From positions 41,817,172 through 41,881,171 of the forward strand of contig OW203763.1 of assembly GCA_934045905.1 (NCBI GenBank): DNA of 64,000 bases, read 5' to 3'. The notes beneath the pieces are model-generated. The model ran no database searches and was not told the DNA's origin. It saw only the letters and a list, made by a program, of their open reading frames with translations. The DNA is from Leuctra nigra (taxonomy: Eukaryota; Arthropoda; Insecta; Plecoptera; Leuctridae). The position numbers and the translations under genes are program-made. Positions 43,886 through 56,098 of this stretch are shown here, in pieces (position 1 is the first letter of the stretch; each line of letters opens with the position of its first letter).

Positions 43886-44967
43886 CCGGGTGGCCCAAAA
43901 AAAACGTACAACGGGCGACCAGGAGGTATCCAAGCCTCTAATCTTTTTGGCCACCTCTGAGGTTCCATGCGCTGAACATGCCCATACCAAACAAGTCTAT
44001 TTGTTTCTATACAATTAACCACCGTCTTTTCTACTCCCATCCGTCTTCTTATCTCCTCATTCCTCACGTGCTCTAATCTTGAGACTCCACAACTTCTTCT
44101 TAAGAAATCCATTTCCACTGCAAGCAGCCTTTCTCTATCCCTCTGCGTCATCTCCCACGTTTCTGCACCATACATAAGTATGCTTTGAACTATCGTCTGG
44201 TATATTCTTTTTTTGTGGTTTTACCTACACTCCCGGACCAGAGTAACGAATTGAGCTTCTGTATTGCCTGTCTCGCCTGACCAATACGACAGGATATCTC
44301 TCTCCTACTGTTTCCTTCTTTATCAATTACAGTTCCCAAGTACTTATATTGCTCACACACCTCGATACACTGTCTATTCAAATCCAAGCCCTCTCCAAAC
44401 TCCTTGCCAACCACCAAATATTTCGTCTTTGTAACGCTGATTCTTAATCCAGCCTCCTCATGCATCATTAAGCTTCCTCAGCATAAAATCAATGTCATAC
44501 TCATCTGAGGCCATTAATATCTGATCATCAGCAAAGAGTTTTATTTCACATGTTAATTTTAGAAGTGAAATTATCTCCCGTATTTTCTGTTTTCAAGCTC
44601 AACTTCAAGATACCAGAACTTTCGTTCCACTTATTCAAATCTATTGCATTGTACACAAAAGATAGCCTTATGTTGTGAATAATATTTGAAATTTTCAGCC
44701 TGATATCATTTATAGTGTTGAAAATACAGGTGTCCATGCCATTGGACTTTTTATGAATGCGCGCTCTTTGAGCTCCGTATAATCGATTTTTCGACAACCA
44801 AATTCGAAAAGCTGTAACTTTTTTCCTTCAACAGAAATATTTTTGAAACTTTCACACATCAAACATTGGTATGTTTGTTATAACATATGAAATTTTTTGA
44901 CTTATATCTGCAGTAGTTTCTTAACAGCGGTGTCTCGCCCATTGGACGTTTTTTTTGGGCCACCCGG
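43886..44967. mobile_element. Mariner-type element (TA target) carrying LINE RT sequence
   Basis: Terminal inverted repeats CCGGGTGGCCCAAAAAAA... of about 31 bp with TA on each side (43884-43885, 44968-44969). Nearly half the interior (43915-44535) is RT-coding sequence of a LINE, directly abutting the left repeat. The right part (44536-44940) matches 52140-52298. No mariner transposase is seen, so it is non-autonomous. Confidence 0.75.
43915..44535 (-). pseudogene. LINE RT fragment inside the mariner-type element
   Basis: Read on minus the fragment has LFADDQILMASDE (RT catalytic motif, F-A-D-D), EEAGLRISVTKTKYLVVG, YKYLGTVIDKEGNSRREI, then MYGAETWEMTQRDRERLL, EMDFLRRSCGVSRLEHVRNE and WYGHVQRM.P.RWPKR. 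Two or more frameshifts or stops break it (near 44467 and 44190). The reading frame then runs into the terminal repeat. Confidence 0.8.
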
Positions 44968-45235
44968 TATTGTTAAGTGGATATAGTGGATATATAGTGG
45001 ATATAAAGAAGATGCTGACATTTGACGTTTTGAAAAGCCGGTTGGATCATTTTCAATTGTAAACACACAGAACCCGGACATCCACGTGCAGGAAAGTGTT
45101 CATTATGTAAAAGGATTTCTAACCTTTCTTGATTTTTTTTGTTATTTTTTTGTAATTATTTTGATTATTGAGTGATTTTTGAGATTTTTTGATTTTTTAA
45201 ATTGTTGAATTTCTCTTTAATTTTTTTAATATATA

Positions 45236-45380
45236 TTTTGTACCACTGAACTCTGAATAAACTACTTGACCAGTGTAGTTGTGTACCACTGACCTATGAA
45301 TCAACTACTTGACCAGTGGAGTTAGTTCCACTAGCCTCTTAATAAGCTGCTTGACCAGCGTAGTTTTGTACCAACTACTT
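45236..45380. repeat. About three 50-bp tandem units beside the LINE 3' end
   Basis: GTACCACTGA.CT.TGAAT.AACTACTTGACCAG is repeated at about 45240, 45290 and 45335, the last cut where the LINE's poly-A begins (T run 45381-45389). 45390-45650 is an AT-rich run of ACAATTTCACA-type words, presumably LINE 3' sequence. Confidence 0.6.
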
Positions 45381-45735
45381 TTTTTTTATTGTTTTATTTT
45401 TACAATTTTACAATTGACATTTTCACACATCACATTTCATAAATCACAATTCTTAATTTACAATTCACAATTTCACAGTTTTTAAATTGATAAATCATAC
45501 AATTTATAATTTTGCAATTCACGGATGACATTTCATAATTAACGTTCACAATTTTACAATTTACATTTCACAAAAACCATTTCACAATATTACAATTACA
45601 TTCACATTTTTCACTCAAGTTCACAATCTCACAATAATCTTCTGTTCATCTAATGCAATTCATTCAGTTTCCCATGTTCCCAGTATTTTATCAATTTAAT
45701 ACACACATTTGAAACATTTGCCTTACACTTAAATT

Positions 45736-48700
45736 TTAAAAACAGAAAATATGTCTTGCAAAGTATTTGGTTCTACCTTGTTTTACAATTTCCAGTCTTT
45801 TCGTTCTTAACTCAGTTTTTAAAAAAGCCATGCTTTTCACATTCCCTTCGTCAGCTACCGCTGAAGCTAAGATTAGATTGCAGTGTACAGTTCCAGACAC
45901 CAGCCAAACCACTGCCCTCTGCACATCCCCACATTTTAACCTAAAATCTAAATTATATAGTTGTTCATCGGTTATTTTAGCCTGATTTGTGATTTTATTA
46001 ACTTTTTCTTTTAGCCATAGCCAGTTATGTTTCCCTATACATTCTGTTAATCTGTGGTCAAGGGTGTCAATATTATTACAATGTTTGCAAATGGGGTCAG
46101 TATTGATATTATGGCAGTGTTGTTTATATTTTGTAGCTATGCAGTCGTTTATCGTTAAATACATTGACTGCTGCCAGTCGACTGGATATTATTATTGAAG
46201 TTATTGCTCCATATTCTCTTCCAATTTTTTTGGGAGTGTTTTTGGACAATCTTGTGTTCTTTTTTATTACAGTTTAAAAGTGCTATGTAGAGTTTTTTTG
46301 GTAATAATTGTTTCTTCTTTAAAGTCCATCTGCGTTGTTGGTATCGCTTGTATTTTGTTTATCGTATCTTTGAAGTAAATTGGTGGGTTCTTCATCATTA
46401 ATATTGTCTGTGCTTTATTAAAGGTATCCGATTTATCTTTAAGGGTGTTTATAATTCGTTTTCCAATCAGTGCCATACATTTGGGTCCCACTGCTATTAA
46501 GCCAAGACCTCCTTCTTCTTTTTTCGTGTTCAGCTGACTTCTTCCAACTCTATACCAAAATCCTCTCCACAGGAAATTCCCTATTATCTGTTCAATTTTT
46601 TGTGAAATCTTGACCTTTGATGGGAGAATTTGGGCGACGTACCACAACTTTGACAACATAAATGTGTTAATAATCCAGGTTCTTTGTATTATGTTTTGCT
46701 CTCGTGCTTGATGTTCCCTAGCTTTCACTCTTATTTTGTTGGATAGTTGATGCCAGTTGTTGTCTATTGTTCTTTCCATACTATCTTCAAAGACTATCCC
46801 AAGTATTTTCAACGACTTGACTGTTGGAAAAACGCTACTTGCTTGTTGCAATTCCCAATTGCCAAGTGGCATTATCGCTGATTTTTGAATGTTGATCTTG
46901 GCACCCGATATTTTTTCATACTCTTCTATAATTATATTTAGCATTTTTGTGTCTTCTTCTTTTTCTAGAATTATGGTTACGTCATCGGCATAGGCGTTTA
47001 CGGCTACTTTTATTCCATTAATTGTCACGCCTGAAAGTTGATTTTGTATGGCTTTTATTAACGGTTGCAGTGACAGGCAAAAGAGCGCCATTGATAAGGG
47101 GCAACCCTGCCTGACTGACTTTTTTATGTGTATTTTTTTTGAAATGTGCCCATTAATTTGCAGATTGGAGTTTGCTTTCCCATATAACGATTGTATGCAA
47201 GTTATTATTTTTTCGCTGAATCCAAATTTTTTAAGGACTTCCCATAGGTATTTGTGCTGTACTCTGTCAAACGCCTTATTAAAATCGAGACTAATTATAG
47301 CCGCTGACTCTGTTTTGTTAATTTCGTAGTGCATAATTATGTTCCGTATTGTTTCGATATTGTGGAAAATACTTTTGTTGGTGCAGCATGTTTGTCCTTC
47401 TTCAATCAAATTTGGGATGACGTTCTTAAATCGTTTAGCAATTATTTTCATGAAAAGTTTGATGTCTGTATTGAGGAGTGTAATCGGTCTATAATCTGTT
47501 ATTTTGTTCGGTTTTGCTTGTTTTGGGATGAGAATTATCACACCATCCGTCAGTCCTTCTTTGTTTGTTCCCGGCAATGGTGTCAAGATCTCTTGGAAAA
47601 TATTAGTAATTTCTACCTTAACTATTTCCCAGAAATGCTTATTGAGCGAGCGAAGCGAGCGTCTCCTTTTGGCTCTTTTGGCACGGACCTCTGTTTTGGC
47701 TGCTAATAGCCGATACACAGGTCGCACCGTTTCACCGATCGATCTGAAATTTTGCACACATGTAAAACCAACCTTCTCTGTTTGCAGACCTTAATTTTTT
47801 TTAAATCCATTAATTGGTTGAAATTTAAATAAACATCTCCTGAGAGGCTGAAAAATGAAAATGGACTTCGGCAAATGTGATCGACCTTATATTTTGCATA
47901 GTCATTAACATTAACATTGTCTCTTATTTTACAAATTTTCAGCCAAATCCTCCCATTGGTTAAAATTTAAAAAAAATATTTTATGTGCTTTTTGAAATTT
48001 AAACCAGAACCGTTTGACCGATCAACTTAAAATTTTGCATGGTCATTGGGTCCAACATTATCTGTATTTTTGACAATTTCCAGACTAACTGTGCTTAAAT
48101 TCAAAAGTTATTGACAGTTTACGGATATTTTGCGTGTTGGCTATCATACTTCTCGAATTTCATATTTCACGGCTTCTTCGAATCTTCACTTCAAGGTTGT
48201 TAGAGCAGAAACTTTCAAACGTATATTATTATGAAACTGATATGACCGTTTAAATTTTTTTTGAACGATATCCTGTGATTTTTGGAAATTAACATAAAGG
48301 TTCAATCGATCAACTTAAAACTTTGCGTGGTTATTGGGACCAATATTTTAGGAATTGTTGGAGATTTTCATACAAGTCTGTGACAAAATTCAAGAATTAT
48401 TGGCTTTTAATGACATTTTCGATAAACATAATTTCGGTTCGAGGTGTTGCGCGTATCCGTGCTCGCTCATCAACGCGTTACTCAGAGCGTTTTCCTAGTA
48501 AAATTCATACGTGATTCCATCTGGCCCTGGTGATTTGTGATGCTGCGTTTGTGACAATGCGTATTCTATTTCCCCTGTTGATATGTCTCTCTCCACCTCG
48601 TCTGCTTCTGTCTGGGACAGCACTTCGTTAACGTGGTACAGAAAGTTTTCATTTGGTATTGCTTGAACATCTTCATTATCTTCAAATAGTGTCTTGAAAT

Positions 48701-49891
48701 ATTTTTCGGCTTCTTGGATGATATCTGAATTTGTCTGTAGGGTTTCATCAGTGATCGATTTCATTTTTGTTATTACTCTTCTGTTCCCATTTTTTCTTTC
48801 TTTTGCTATGATATATTGACGTTCGTTCATGTTCAATTGGTGACTCTTGTTTAGCTCTTATTTGAATGCCAATCATTTGCTGCTCTTTCCTTTTGTTAAT
48901 TTCTTCTTTGATTTGTCTTATTTTATTGGCTAAATCAGTTGATGGGATCTTATTTCATACAGTCTTCCATTACTCCATTATAAAAGGCCATTGTTTCTCT
49001 GTTCTCCCTCGCTTTTTTATTGATATCCATTTGAAGAAATTTTTTATCCCAGGTTTCGCTACTTGTACCCACCATTGAACCATTGATTGTTGATTTTTTT
49101 ATCCTAGCTTTCAGTTTTTCCCATATTTGTGGAAATTCTTCTTGCACCTCCTCAGAGTTGAAGCAAGACGCGTTTATTTTCCACGTGCCACGACCTAGCC
49201 GCAAGGGGATTGACTGTGTTGATATTTGAAGAATTACTGCATGGTGATCATTGAATGAGACTGGTAGTGTGAACATCTTGTGCAGGTTAGATTTCATAGT
49301 GTTTGAGACGTGGAATCTATCTATTCAGGAGGCGGAATTAGCTCTGACAAAGGTGAAGCCTTTGCTTTGTGGTCCACACTTTTCCCACGCATCTATTAGA
49401 TTCATGGACTCTACTAGATGGTTTAGCGAGTAGCAGTTTTGGAATTCTCCTGTTTGATCTTCTCTTTTCATCACGCAATTAAAGTCTCCAGCTATTAATA
49501 TATGATTTATGTTCTTGTTAATGTATGGTCGAATCTCTGTTTGGAATAATTTTTCTCTCATTTTTCGGGCTTGTGATCCCGAGGGGGCGTAGATGTTAAT
49601 TATAAGTGTGTTTTCCTCATAAATTGCTGTTGTTATTCTACCATTTTCGTGTCCTTCGAATCCTTTTATTTTAACACCTGGCCTGTATACAATTGCTGTC
49701 CCTCTTCCCTCTGTTCCTACGTTGACATGGTATTCATATGGTGTTAGGAAGTCCAGGTTTTCGTCATTGATTTCTTGTAATAACAGTATGTCGATGTCAT
49801 TGTTTCTTATGAAGTCTTTTAATAGTTGTTGAGTGACTTTATTTCTGATGCCATTAATGTTTAATGTCGCTAAGGTCCGTATTATTGTCAT
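45736..49891 (-). pseudogene. LINE ORF2: APE endonuclease and reverse transcriptase, decayed
   Basis: Starts MTIIRTLATLNINGIRNK at 49891. The endonuclease has LLQEINDENLDFL, INIYAPSG and ILIAGDFNCVM, a TGA at 49325 in place of Arg (CGA), then IDRF and SFNDHHAVIL in the same frame. A stop at 48950 and a frameshift lead to 48836-48495 with HHKSPGPDGITYEFY. Family B is inserted here (47642-48498). RT goes on with IILIPKQA, DYRPITLLNTD, IISLDFNKAFDRVQH, SVRQGCPLSMALF and YADD in VNAYADDVTIIL. A stop at 46267 and a frameshift precede a C-terminal part with CKHCNNIDTLDHRLTEC. The protein resembles L1/Tx1-like ORF2; the clade is uncertain. It cannot make an active product. Confidence 0.85.
47642..48498 (+). 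mobile_element. Helitron-like family B inserted in LINE ORF2
   Basis: Start TTGAGCGAGCGAAGCGAGCG, end GAGCGTTTTCCTAG. The flanks read ...GCTTA and TAAAATTC. Removing 857 bp rejoins the RT frame with no target duplication, which fits A^T insertion of a Helitron. Confidence 0.75.
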
Positions 49892-49919
49892 TTTGTTTGT
49901 TTGTGTTGTTGAATTTTTG

Positions 49920-51170
49920 TCATTCTTTTTTTGCCAATGTGGAGGCGCCAGGTTCCTTTTGGCTTATATTCGTATTATTGGTTGTCGCTGTTTTGAACAG
50001 ATTCGTAAGAGGTTGAATTAATGGCGGATCGTGTACTTTCTTTTTTTTTGTTTTAGGTTTACTTTCGGTGTTCAGTGTTTGATTTCTTGTCGAGTTCCTT
50101 ACTCTTGGCTTTTCTCTTATTGCTTTTAACTCTTCTACTGACATGTCTTCGTTGTCTATGCTTTCTAATTCGCTTTCTATTTCCGATTGAGATGCTCTGT
50201 TTTCTTGTGGTTTGCCATTTTTTTATTTCTTTTTTTTCCCCTTGCCTCCGCTTTTCTTGTCTTCTTCATTTGTCTTTGTTTGATCTGCATTTTCGTGTTC
50301 TACACTACTTTCTGACTCTGTTGTTTCCCGGTTGTCTTCCCGTGTTGTATCTATCTCTGGTTCGTCTTCTTCTTCTCGTTTTCTCTTGGGTTCTACTTCC
50401 AATACTACATCCATTACTGTTTCATCGCCAATGTCCTTGTGTGTTAGTGTAGTGTCGTCAGGTGGATTTTCAAATTGCATCATATTCTCATTACTTCCAA
50501 TTTCTTTCTGTGGAACCTGTGTCTGTTGTGGTTTTGGTTGTTGTTGTTGTTGTTGTTGCTGCTGTTGCTGTTGTTGTTGGTATTGAGCATATCTGTTCCC
50601 GTTATTAATAGGAACGTGTGCTATGTGTCGGCGTTCTGGACAATCTTGTTTTATGTGATTTCTCTCTCCACATATTTGACATGTTTTTTCTTGTCCAAAG
50701 TGTTGAATCTGGGCTCTGTATCCACCTATACTCATGTAAGATGGTATAGGTTTTTTTACTGTCATCCTGATAGCTCTGATTCCATTGTTTACCGGGTATT
50801 TAAATCGTATAGACCACTTCTCATCTGTTATTTCTTTTATTGTTCCGTAATTGTCTAGTTCTTTCTTAATTTCCATGTTGTTTACTTCTGGAGGGATATT
50901 AAATACTCTGACAGTTGTAAGATTTTCTTCCGCGTTCATAATTCTTAGTTGACCAGTTGATCCGTTTTGATATTTGAATTTTTTTAATCCTGCATGAGCT
51001 TGAATTAATTTTTGAAATAGAAGTGTTGATACAATTTTTATGTAGAACGAATTGTTTTCTGCGTTAAGTTGTATTGCTTCTATTTGATCCACGTTCAGTT
51101 GCAAATCTGCGTGTAGAAATCGTGAATTTCCAGCGGTGATAATCTTTGTTGCTCTCTTTCTATTTGACAT
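49920..51170 (-). pseudogene. LINE ORF1 with CCHC zinc knuckle and poly-Gln
   Basis: Starts MSNRKRATKIITAGNSRF at 51170. A middle domain resembling an RNA-recognition fold (TTVRVFNIPPEVNNMEIKKE) is followed by the zinc knuckle CQICGERNHIKQDC (CX2CX4HX4C), a 14-residue Gln run, an acidic stretch and KGKKKK before TAA at 50223. The frame stays open after that stop for another 101 codons to 49920, so the TAA is probably a nonsense mutation of a longer ORF1. Only 28 nt separate its end from ORF2. It binds element RNA in this family (known role). 5'UTR about 51171-51350. Confidence 0.75.
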
Positions 51171-51394
51171 TGAATTGTGTTTTTTCTCGTTGTTTTATTG
51201 TTCGTCTGATTCATTTTTTCTTAATTTTCTCTCTTGTGTGTTCTATAATTGTTTGGTCAAAACCAACCACTAACCTGTTAGCTGCGGCGCAGCAGCGCTC
51301 TCGTCCTGTTATCAGTGCTCGCTGTGATGTTTAGGAAGTACGTCCGTTCTCCTCGGGTACTAGCCATGAACTGAGTTTCTTATTATTGCATTTT

Positions 51395-52140
51395 ATACCG
51401 CAGAGGGCGAGGGGGGATGGGAACTGCGTGTATCAGCCCCCCCCCCATCACAAAAAACATTGTTGTTTTTCAATTTTCTTCATGAGTAGAGTGACGCACT
51501 AATTCTGCAACTTAATACACTTAATCCCAGTGTTCACTAACTATCCAGGAGATGTGGAGGTGCCGGATCAAGCTCCAGGACATGTGGAGGTGCTGGATCA
51601 ACCTTCTGGACAGTGTCAGAATTTTAGCTCGCATGGGCGGGGCTTCGTGAATTTGGTCTCGCCCATTTTTCACTTTTAGTTTTTCGATTTCCTCAAAAAG
51701 TAGTGACGCACTAATTCTGAAACTTGGTACACTAAATCCCAGTGCCATACACTAAATATATTGAGAAATTCAGAATTTTTGCTAGCATGGGGGGGGGGGG
51801 GGGCTGCGTGAACTTGCCCCCCCCCCCCCCAAAATCAGCCGTTGTTTTTCGATTTACTCCGAAAGTAGTGATGCACTAATTCTGAAACTTTGTACACTAA
51901 ATCCCAGTGCCATACACTAATTATATTGAGAGTTTCAGACATTTTGCTCGCATAGGGGGGGCTGCGTGAACTTGCCCCCCCCCCCCCCCCATTTCAATGT
52001 TTCGGTTTTTCGATTTTCTCCAAAAGTAGTGACGCACTAATTCTGAAACTTTGTACACTAAATCCAAGTGCCATACACTAATTATATTGAGAATTTCAGA
52101 ATTAGTGCGTTCATGGGGGGGGGGGGGGGGCCAAGTTCAC
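51395..52140. repeat. About 160-bp tandem units with G-run/C-run pairs
   Basis: Units share AAAGTAGTGACGCACTAATT, CTGAAACTTTGTACACTAAA, CCCAGTGCCATACACTAA, then GGGG... GCTGCGTGAACTTG CCCC.... G and C runs near 51790/51818, 51955/51976 and 52116 can pair within a unit. Related in style to 9045-9420 but with different unit sequence. Confidence 0.8.
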
Positions 52141-52298
52141 GGACCTGTAACTTTTTTCTACAAAAGTTATGGTGTTAAAACTCTCACATATTAGACCTTA
52201 GTATGTTTTTTATAATTGGTGTCATTTTCAGCACGATCAGTGCAGTAGTTTTGTCACAGTAATGTCTCGCTCGTTGGACGTTTTTTTTGGCCACCCGG
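52140..52298. mobile_element. Right end of the mariner-type element family
   Basis: Matches 44800-44967 (CTTTCACACAT..., AGTAGTTT...) and ends GGACGTTTTTTTTGGCCACC then CGG and TA at 52299. No left end nearby. Confidence 0.7.
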
Positions 52299-52414
52299 TA
52301 TATATATATTTTTTTTAATTTTTTTTATTTTTTTTTTATTTTTTTGATAATAATGAATTGATAATGAAAGTCGGCCATTTTAAATACAATCTATATACAG
52401 TTCGTTCGTTTTTC

Positions 52415-52565
52415 CAATGTTTGAACTCTCTACAGTCCGATACACCGTCAGTTGTTCTGTAAGGCCGAGAAAGACAACATTGCAATGTGAGCGCGTAATG
52501 AAGTCTTTCTCGGCCTAGCAGAACAACTGACTGTGGCTTCATTCTAACCTGCTCGGAGCAGGCGG
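52415..52565. mobile_element. MITE related to 21749-21928
   Basis: CAGTTGTTCTG.AAGGCCGAG then AAAGAC pairs with GTCTTTCTCGGCCTAGCAG and AACAACTGACTG, a long hairpin. A further relative lies at 54165-54215. Confidence 0.65.
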
Positions 52566-52989
52566 AAGTACGTCACTGAATATGTTAGGTGCAAGGATTT
52601 CGAATCAAAACTCGACGGATAGGTATAAGTAAACTGTTCCGTGACGACTTCCGGTGTGATCTGAGCAGGTTAGAACACCTCGACGAACAGACGTACTGTT
52701 GATGTAAAACAAAAGAAGCTCGATTTCAGAAAATTAGTTTCACTGCCTACTAAAATTAGTTTTCACGGCCCAATTGAACTTGACATTTAAAATGAAGACA
52801 TCAGAAAAAGCTGTGTTTTTCACGAATAACTCGGTAAATACTGAACAGAATGTCGTGAAAGTGTTTCTATATATCAAGTCAAGTAATTATGTACATTACT
52901 GGCGAGTTTGAACACGATCGGTGGAAAATTCAAGATTTGTATAGAAAAGGAAATTTCAGCCGCGTTGCTACAGGAACGACGTTCTTCTT

Positions 52990-53652
52990 TTTTAAGCGTA
53001 TTATAGTAAAGGATACACTCCAGCTAACAGTTGGGTCAAAAAGAAGAATGGACTAACGTGTAGTGAATGGAGGGATGCGCTAAAAATGACGGCGTACGTT
53101 GCTCCAGTCCGAGTTCTTTATGGCAGGAGTCAGGGCGGACACCAGTGCAGACACTGCACTGAGATTGAAACCCTTGGCCACGTCCTGAACTTCTGCCATA
53201 AAAGTGAGCTGCTCCAGATTGCTCGCCACAATACGGTACGAACTATGATTGCCAATGCCTTCAGAGATAAGAAGACATTTGAAGTTCATGAAGAGGTGCC
53301 GTGTTTCGGAGGATCGAAGCGTATTGACATAATCGTAATAGACAGATTCAAGTCTCATGGACTTATTCTAGATCCGACGATACGTTTCGAGACTTCGAAG
53401 GACCAGCCGTCTGAAGTAGACGAGGACAAGCGAAGCTACTACCTTCCCACCGTTGAGGAATACAAGCAAATGTATGATTTCCGGGACATCAACATTGTGG
53501 GCCTCATGATTGGCTCGAGGGGAACCATTCCGTCATTTTTAAAAGATTTCATTGTGAAACATAATTTGCCTAAAGTTTTAATTAGTAATATAGTTTTAGA
53601 AGTTATTAGAAGATCAGTAGCTATTTTTAAAAACCATTTAAATAGTCAGTAG
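52990..53652 (+). pseudogene. R2-like LINE C-terminal restriction-like endonuclease
   Basis: Frame with LTCSEWRDALKMTAYVAP, CRHCTEIETLGHVLNFCHKS (CCHC-type finger), VPCFGGSKRIDIIVID and LILDPTIRFE..., then KRSYYLPT and VGLMIGSRGTIPSF, ending in a stop at 53650. This is the nicking-enzyme region of R2-type LINEs; the Asp in RIDI and the following acidic residues are candidate catalytic residues. The RT part is absent. It is probably the same family as 42455-43105. Confidence 0.7.
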
Positions 53653-53772
53653 TTTTTGTCTTAAATGTACATATTTTTCTCTATCCGTATTAATCTTTTA
53701 CATTTTCAAATGTATTGTTATTCTGTGTCTTTTTGGCAACCGAATTTTCGGCTGAGTCTGTTATTAAAGATG

Positions 53773-53774
<2 letters not shown>

Positions 53775-53812
<38 letters not shown>
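53775..53812. repeat. (TA)n microsatellite
   Basis: About 18 TA repeats, with a poor ATATACC edge. Confidence 0.95.
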
Positions 53813-53813
<1 letters not shown>

Positions 53814-53898
53814 ATCTAGCAAGATATCGTCCCATTACTTAAACAATAAAAGGAAATAAGCCCTACTTTTAACATACGTATCTCTCTTCAATTCTAAG

Positions 53899-55893
53899 GT
53901 GTAATAGGAGCAATCGATGGCACGCACATTCCCATACCAGCTCCAAAAGATTATCCTATATCGTACATCAACCGGAAAGGTGTGACCGCTGTGATCCTAC
54001 AGGTGAGCGCAATAAATAAGTGCTTGAGACGAATTAAATTAACAAAAATTGAATAAATATCACAGCAAGGGACACATTTTTACGTCACAATATTTGTATT
54101 TATTATTACATCCAGTACCATTTTATTTTACGATATTATTAGGTACCTCATCACGTACAGTTTGTTTTTTCTATGTTTGAAATCTCACTAGACGGAGCCA
54201 CCGTCAGTTGTTTCAATCATACAAAAATCGAACTGTATGTTCGCGATATTAGTACAGGGCCAATCGAGATTTAAATTCGAGTGAAATCTAGATACTCGTA
54301 AATTATATTGAGATATAAATTTAGGACAAATAATTTGTAAATAGAAATTGGGATTACAAAGAAGAAAACTTTATACAAATGTTTGTGGATTAAACAGATG
54401 TTCAAGTTCCTTACTAAAGCGAATGCGTTCACTCACAAGTTCGCTAAAAAAGTAATGCGTTATTTTTTCTTAACTTTTAACCTTTTAAAAGTACCTCCCC
54501 AACACTGAATACTGAGTTAAATGATAGGTAAGGTAATGTATAAATACCATTGAAATGTTGTCTATTTTAACTTCCCTGTAGGTACATAAAAGTAGATTAT
54601 ATTCTAAAACAATATATTAAAGTAATTATTTACACCCAACCAATATATTAGTAAAAGCTCTCAAATAGAACAGAAATTCAATGGGGAGAGTCACATAAAC
54701 TCAGTATTCGATTTGATAGATTGAAGAAGGTGTCAAGAAAATGATTTATGACTATAATAACATTTATGATCATATTATTATTAAATGGCATAAACAATTG
54801 TGCGTTTGTTCTCAACTAGTAAGAAAAGAATGTACTCTGTGTAGCTATTATAACTATTGACGTCCATTTCTATCAATTTTGATTGATTAGACAAATTAAG
54901 GTAATTGAAAGCAGTAGGTAGTACCTATCAACAAATAATTAACAATTTTATACAAAAGTAGGTAAGGTACCTACATAAGTAACTATGTGAAAACCAACGG
55001 TTCAGATTTTTTTATATGAAGTGCAAATTGGTTGTATTAACAAACACAATTCAAGCCTATTTTATTGGTTCAAATTTATGTCTTGTCATGATAATGGCTT
55101 ATACTTTCACTCCAGACTGATGCTGGCTTCAGCATAAATATATAATCCCTGTGCTGGGGAATATTGGTTTGTTTTTAACATACCATGGAACAATTCATTT
55201 TATAATCTAGTAAAATATAACAAGAGGGAGAGTAAACTTTTATGGAGAGTCAATTTTAAACAGGAACTCAGTCTAATTTATTAAAAGCAGACATAAAATT
55301 AAAAAAAAACTATTTTGCAGGCAGTTTGTGATGATAAGGGGCTGTTCACGCACGTCAATGTAGGACAGGTGGGCTCCGTCCACGATGCTAGAGAATTAAG
55401 AAAATCGTCATTACCTTCCTACATGACAACTCATGCACATGTCAAGTTCCCCAATGACACACACATTGTGGGAGACTTGGCATATGGAATTTCTCATCAC
55501 CTGTTGGTCGGATTCAAGAACAATGGCCACCTTGCCGTGGAGCAAGAACATTTTAATTTTTGCTTATCATCAACAAGAATGGTCATATAAAGAGCCTTGG
55601 TCTATTAAAAGGACGTCTCAGAAGTCTAAAATATTTAGATATGAAAAGATTGGATATCATACCCTTGTTTATAATAGCATGTTGTACATTACATAATATC
55701 TGCCAGTCAAGAGGAACCGCAATGCCAGATGATGTAGACAGCGATGGCGAGGAGGATGACGGGGGCATTCCAGAGCCAAGGCGCCGACGGCTCTGTGGCA
55801 ACGACGCCCAAGAAGCAATGAGGGCTCTTCAAGCATCTGGAAACAGGAAAAGGCAGGAAATACTCCGAGTCTTGCCCATCATATCTCGTGCAT
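53899..55893 (+). pseudogene. PIF/Harbinger transposase, last two exons, disrupted
   Basis: Exon 53899-54002 reads GVIGAIDGTHIPIPAPKDYP then YINRKGVTAVILQ, containing the first catalytic Asp (IDGTH). The donor is CAG|GTGAGC. The next exon starts at 55321 (TTGCAG acceptor) with AVCDDKGLFTHVNVGQVGSV HDARE and HIVGDLAYG (second Asp). In the block that should hold the third catalytic Glu, the codon is TAA (55587-55589), and one base is missing shortly after. The shifted frame goes on GLLKGRLRSLKYLDMKRLD, ACCTLHNICQ to a stop at 55893. N-terminal exons were not found; an R2 fragment lies directly upstream. AATAAA follows near 56010. Inactive as it stands, but the right type to have mobilised the TWA-flanked MITEs nearby. 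Confidence 0.8.
54003..55320. other. Intron of the Harbinger pseudogene
   Basis: AT-rich. It holds a partial MITE at about 54165-54215 and no other recognisable feature. Confidence 0.5.
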
Positions 55894-56098
55894 AGAACAA
55901 GAGGAAAAGGAGCGGAATTAAATAAGACGCAGAAAAATAATAGTCTTAACATTTTTCATTTAATGGTTTAATATTTTTATTTATTCGTTATATAAAATTA
56001 TTGTTAATAAAAAAAATATATATTGTAGGCACAGTTGTTGAAAAAAGCAACTTACTTAGCTTAGCTGAATAAACTCATATTTCATTTAAACTCTCTTG

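Noticed and set aside
50332..50858. Cys/Leu-rich plus-strand frames
   Set aside because: Antisense of the poly-Gln tract and zinc knuckle of LINE ORF1.
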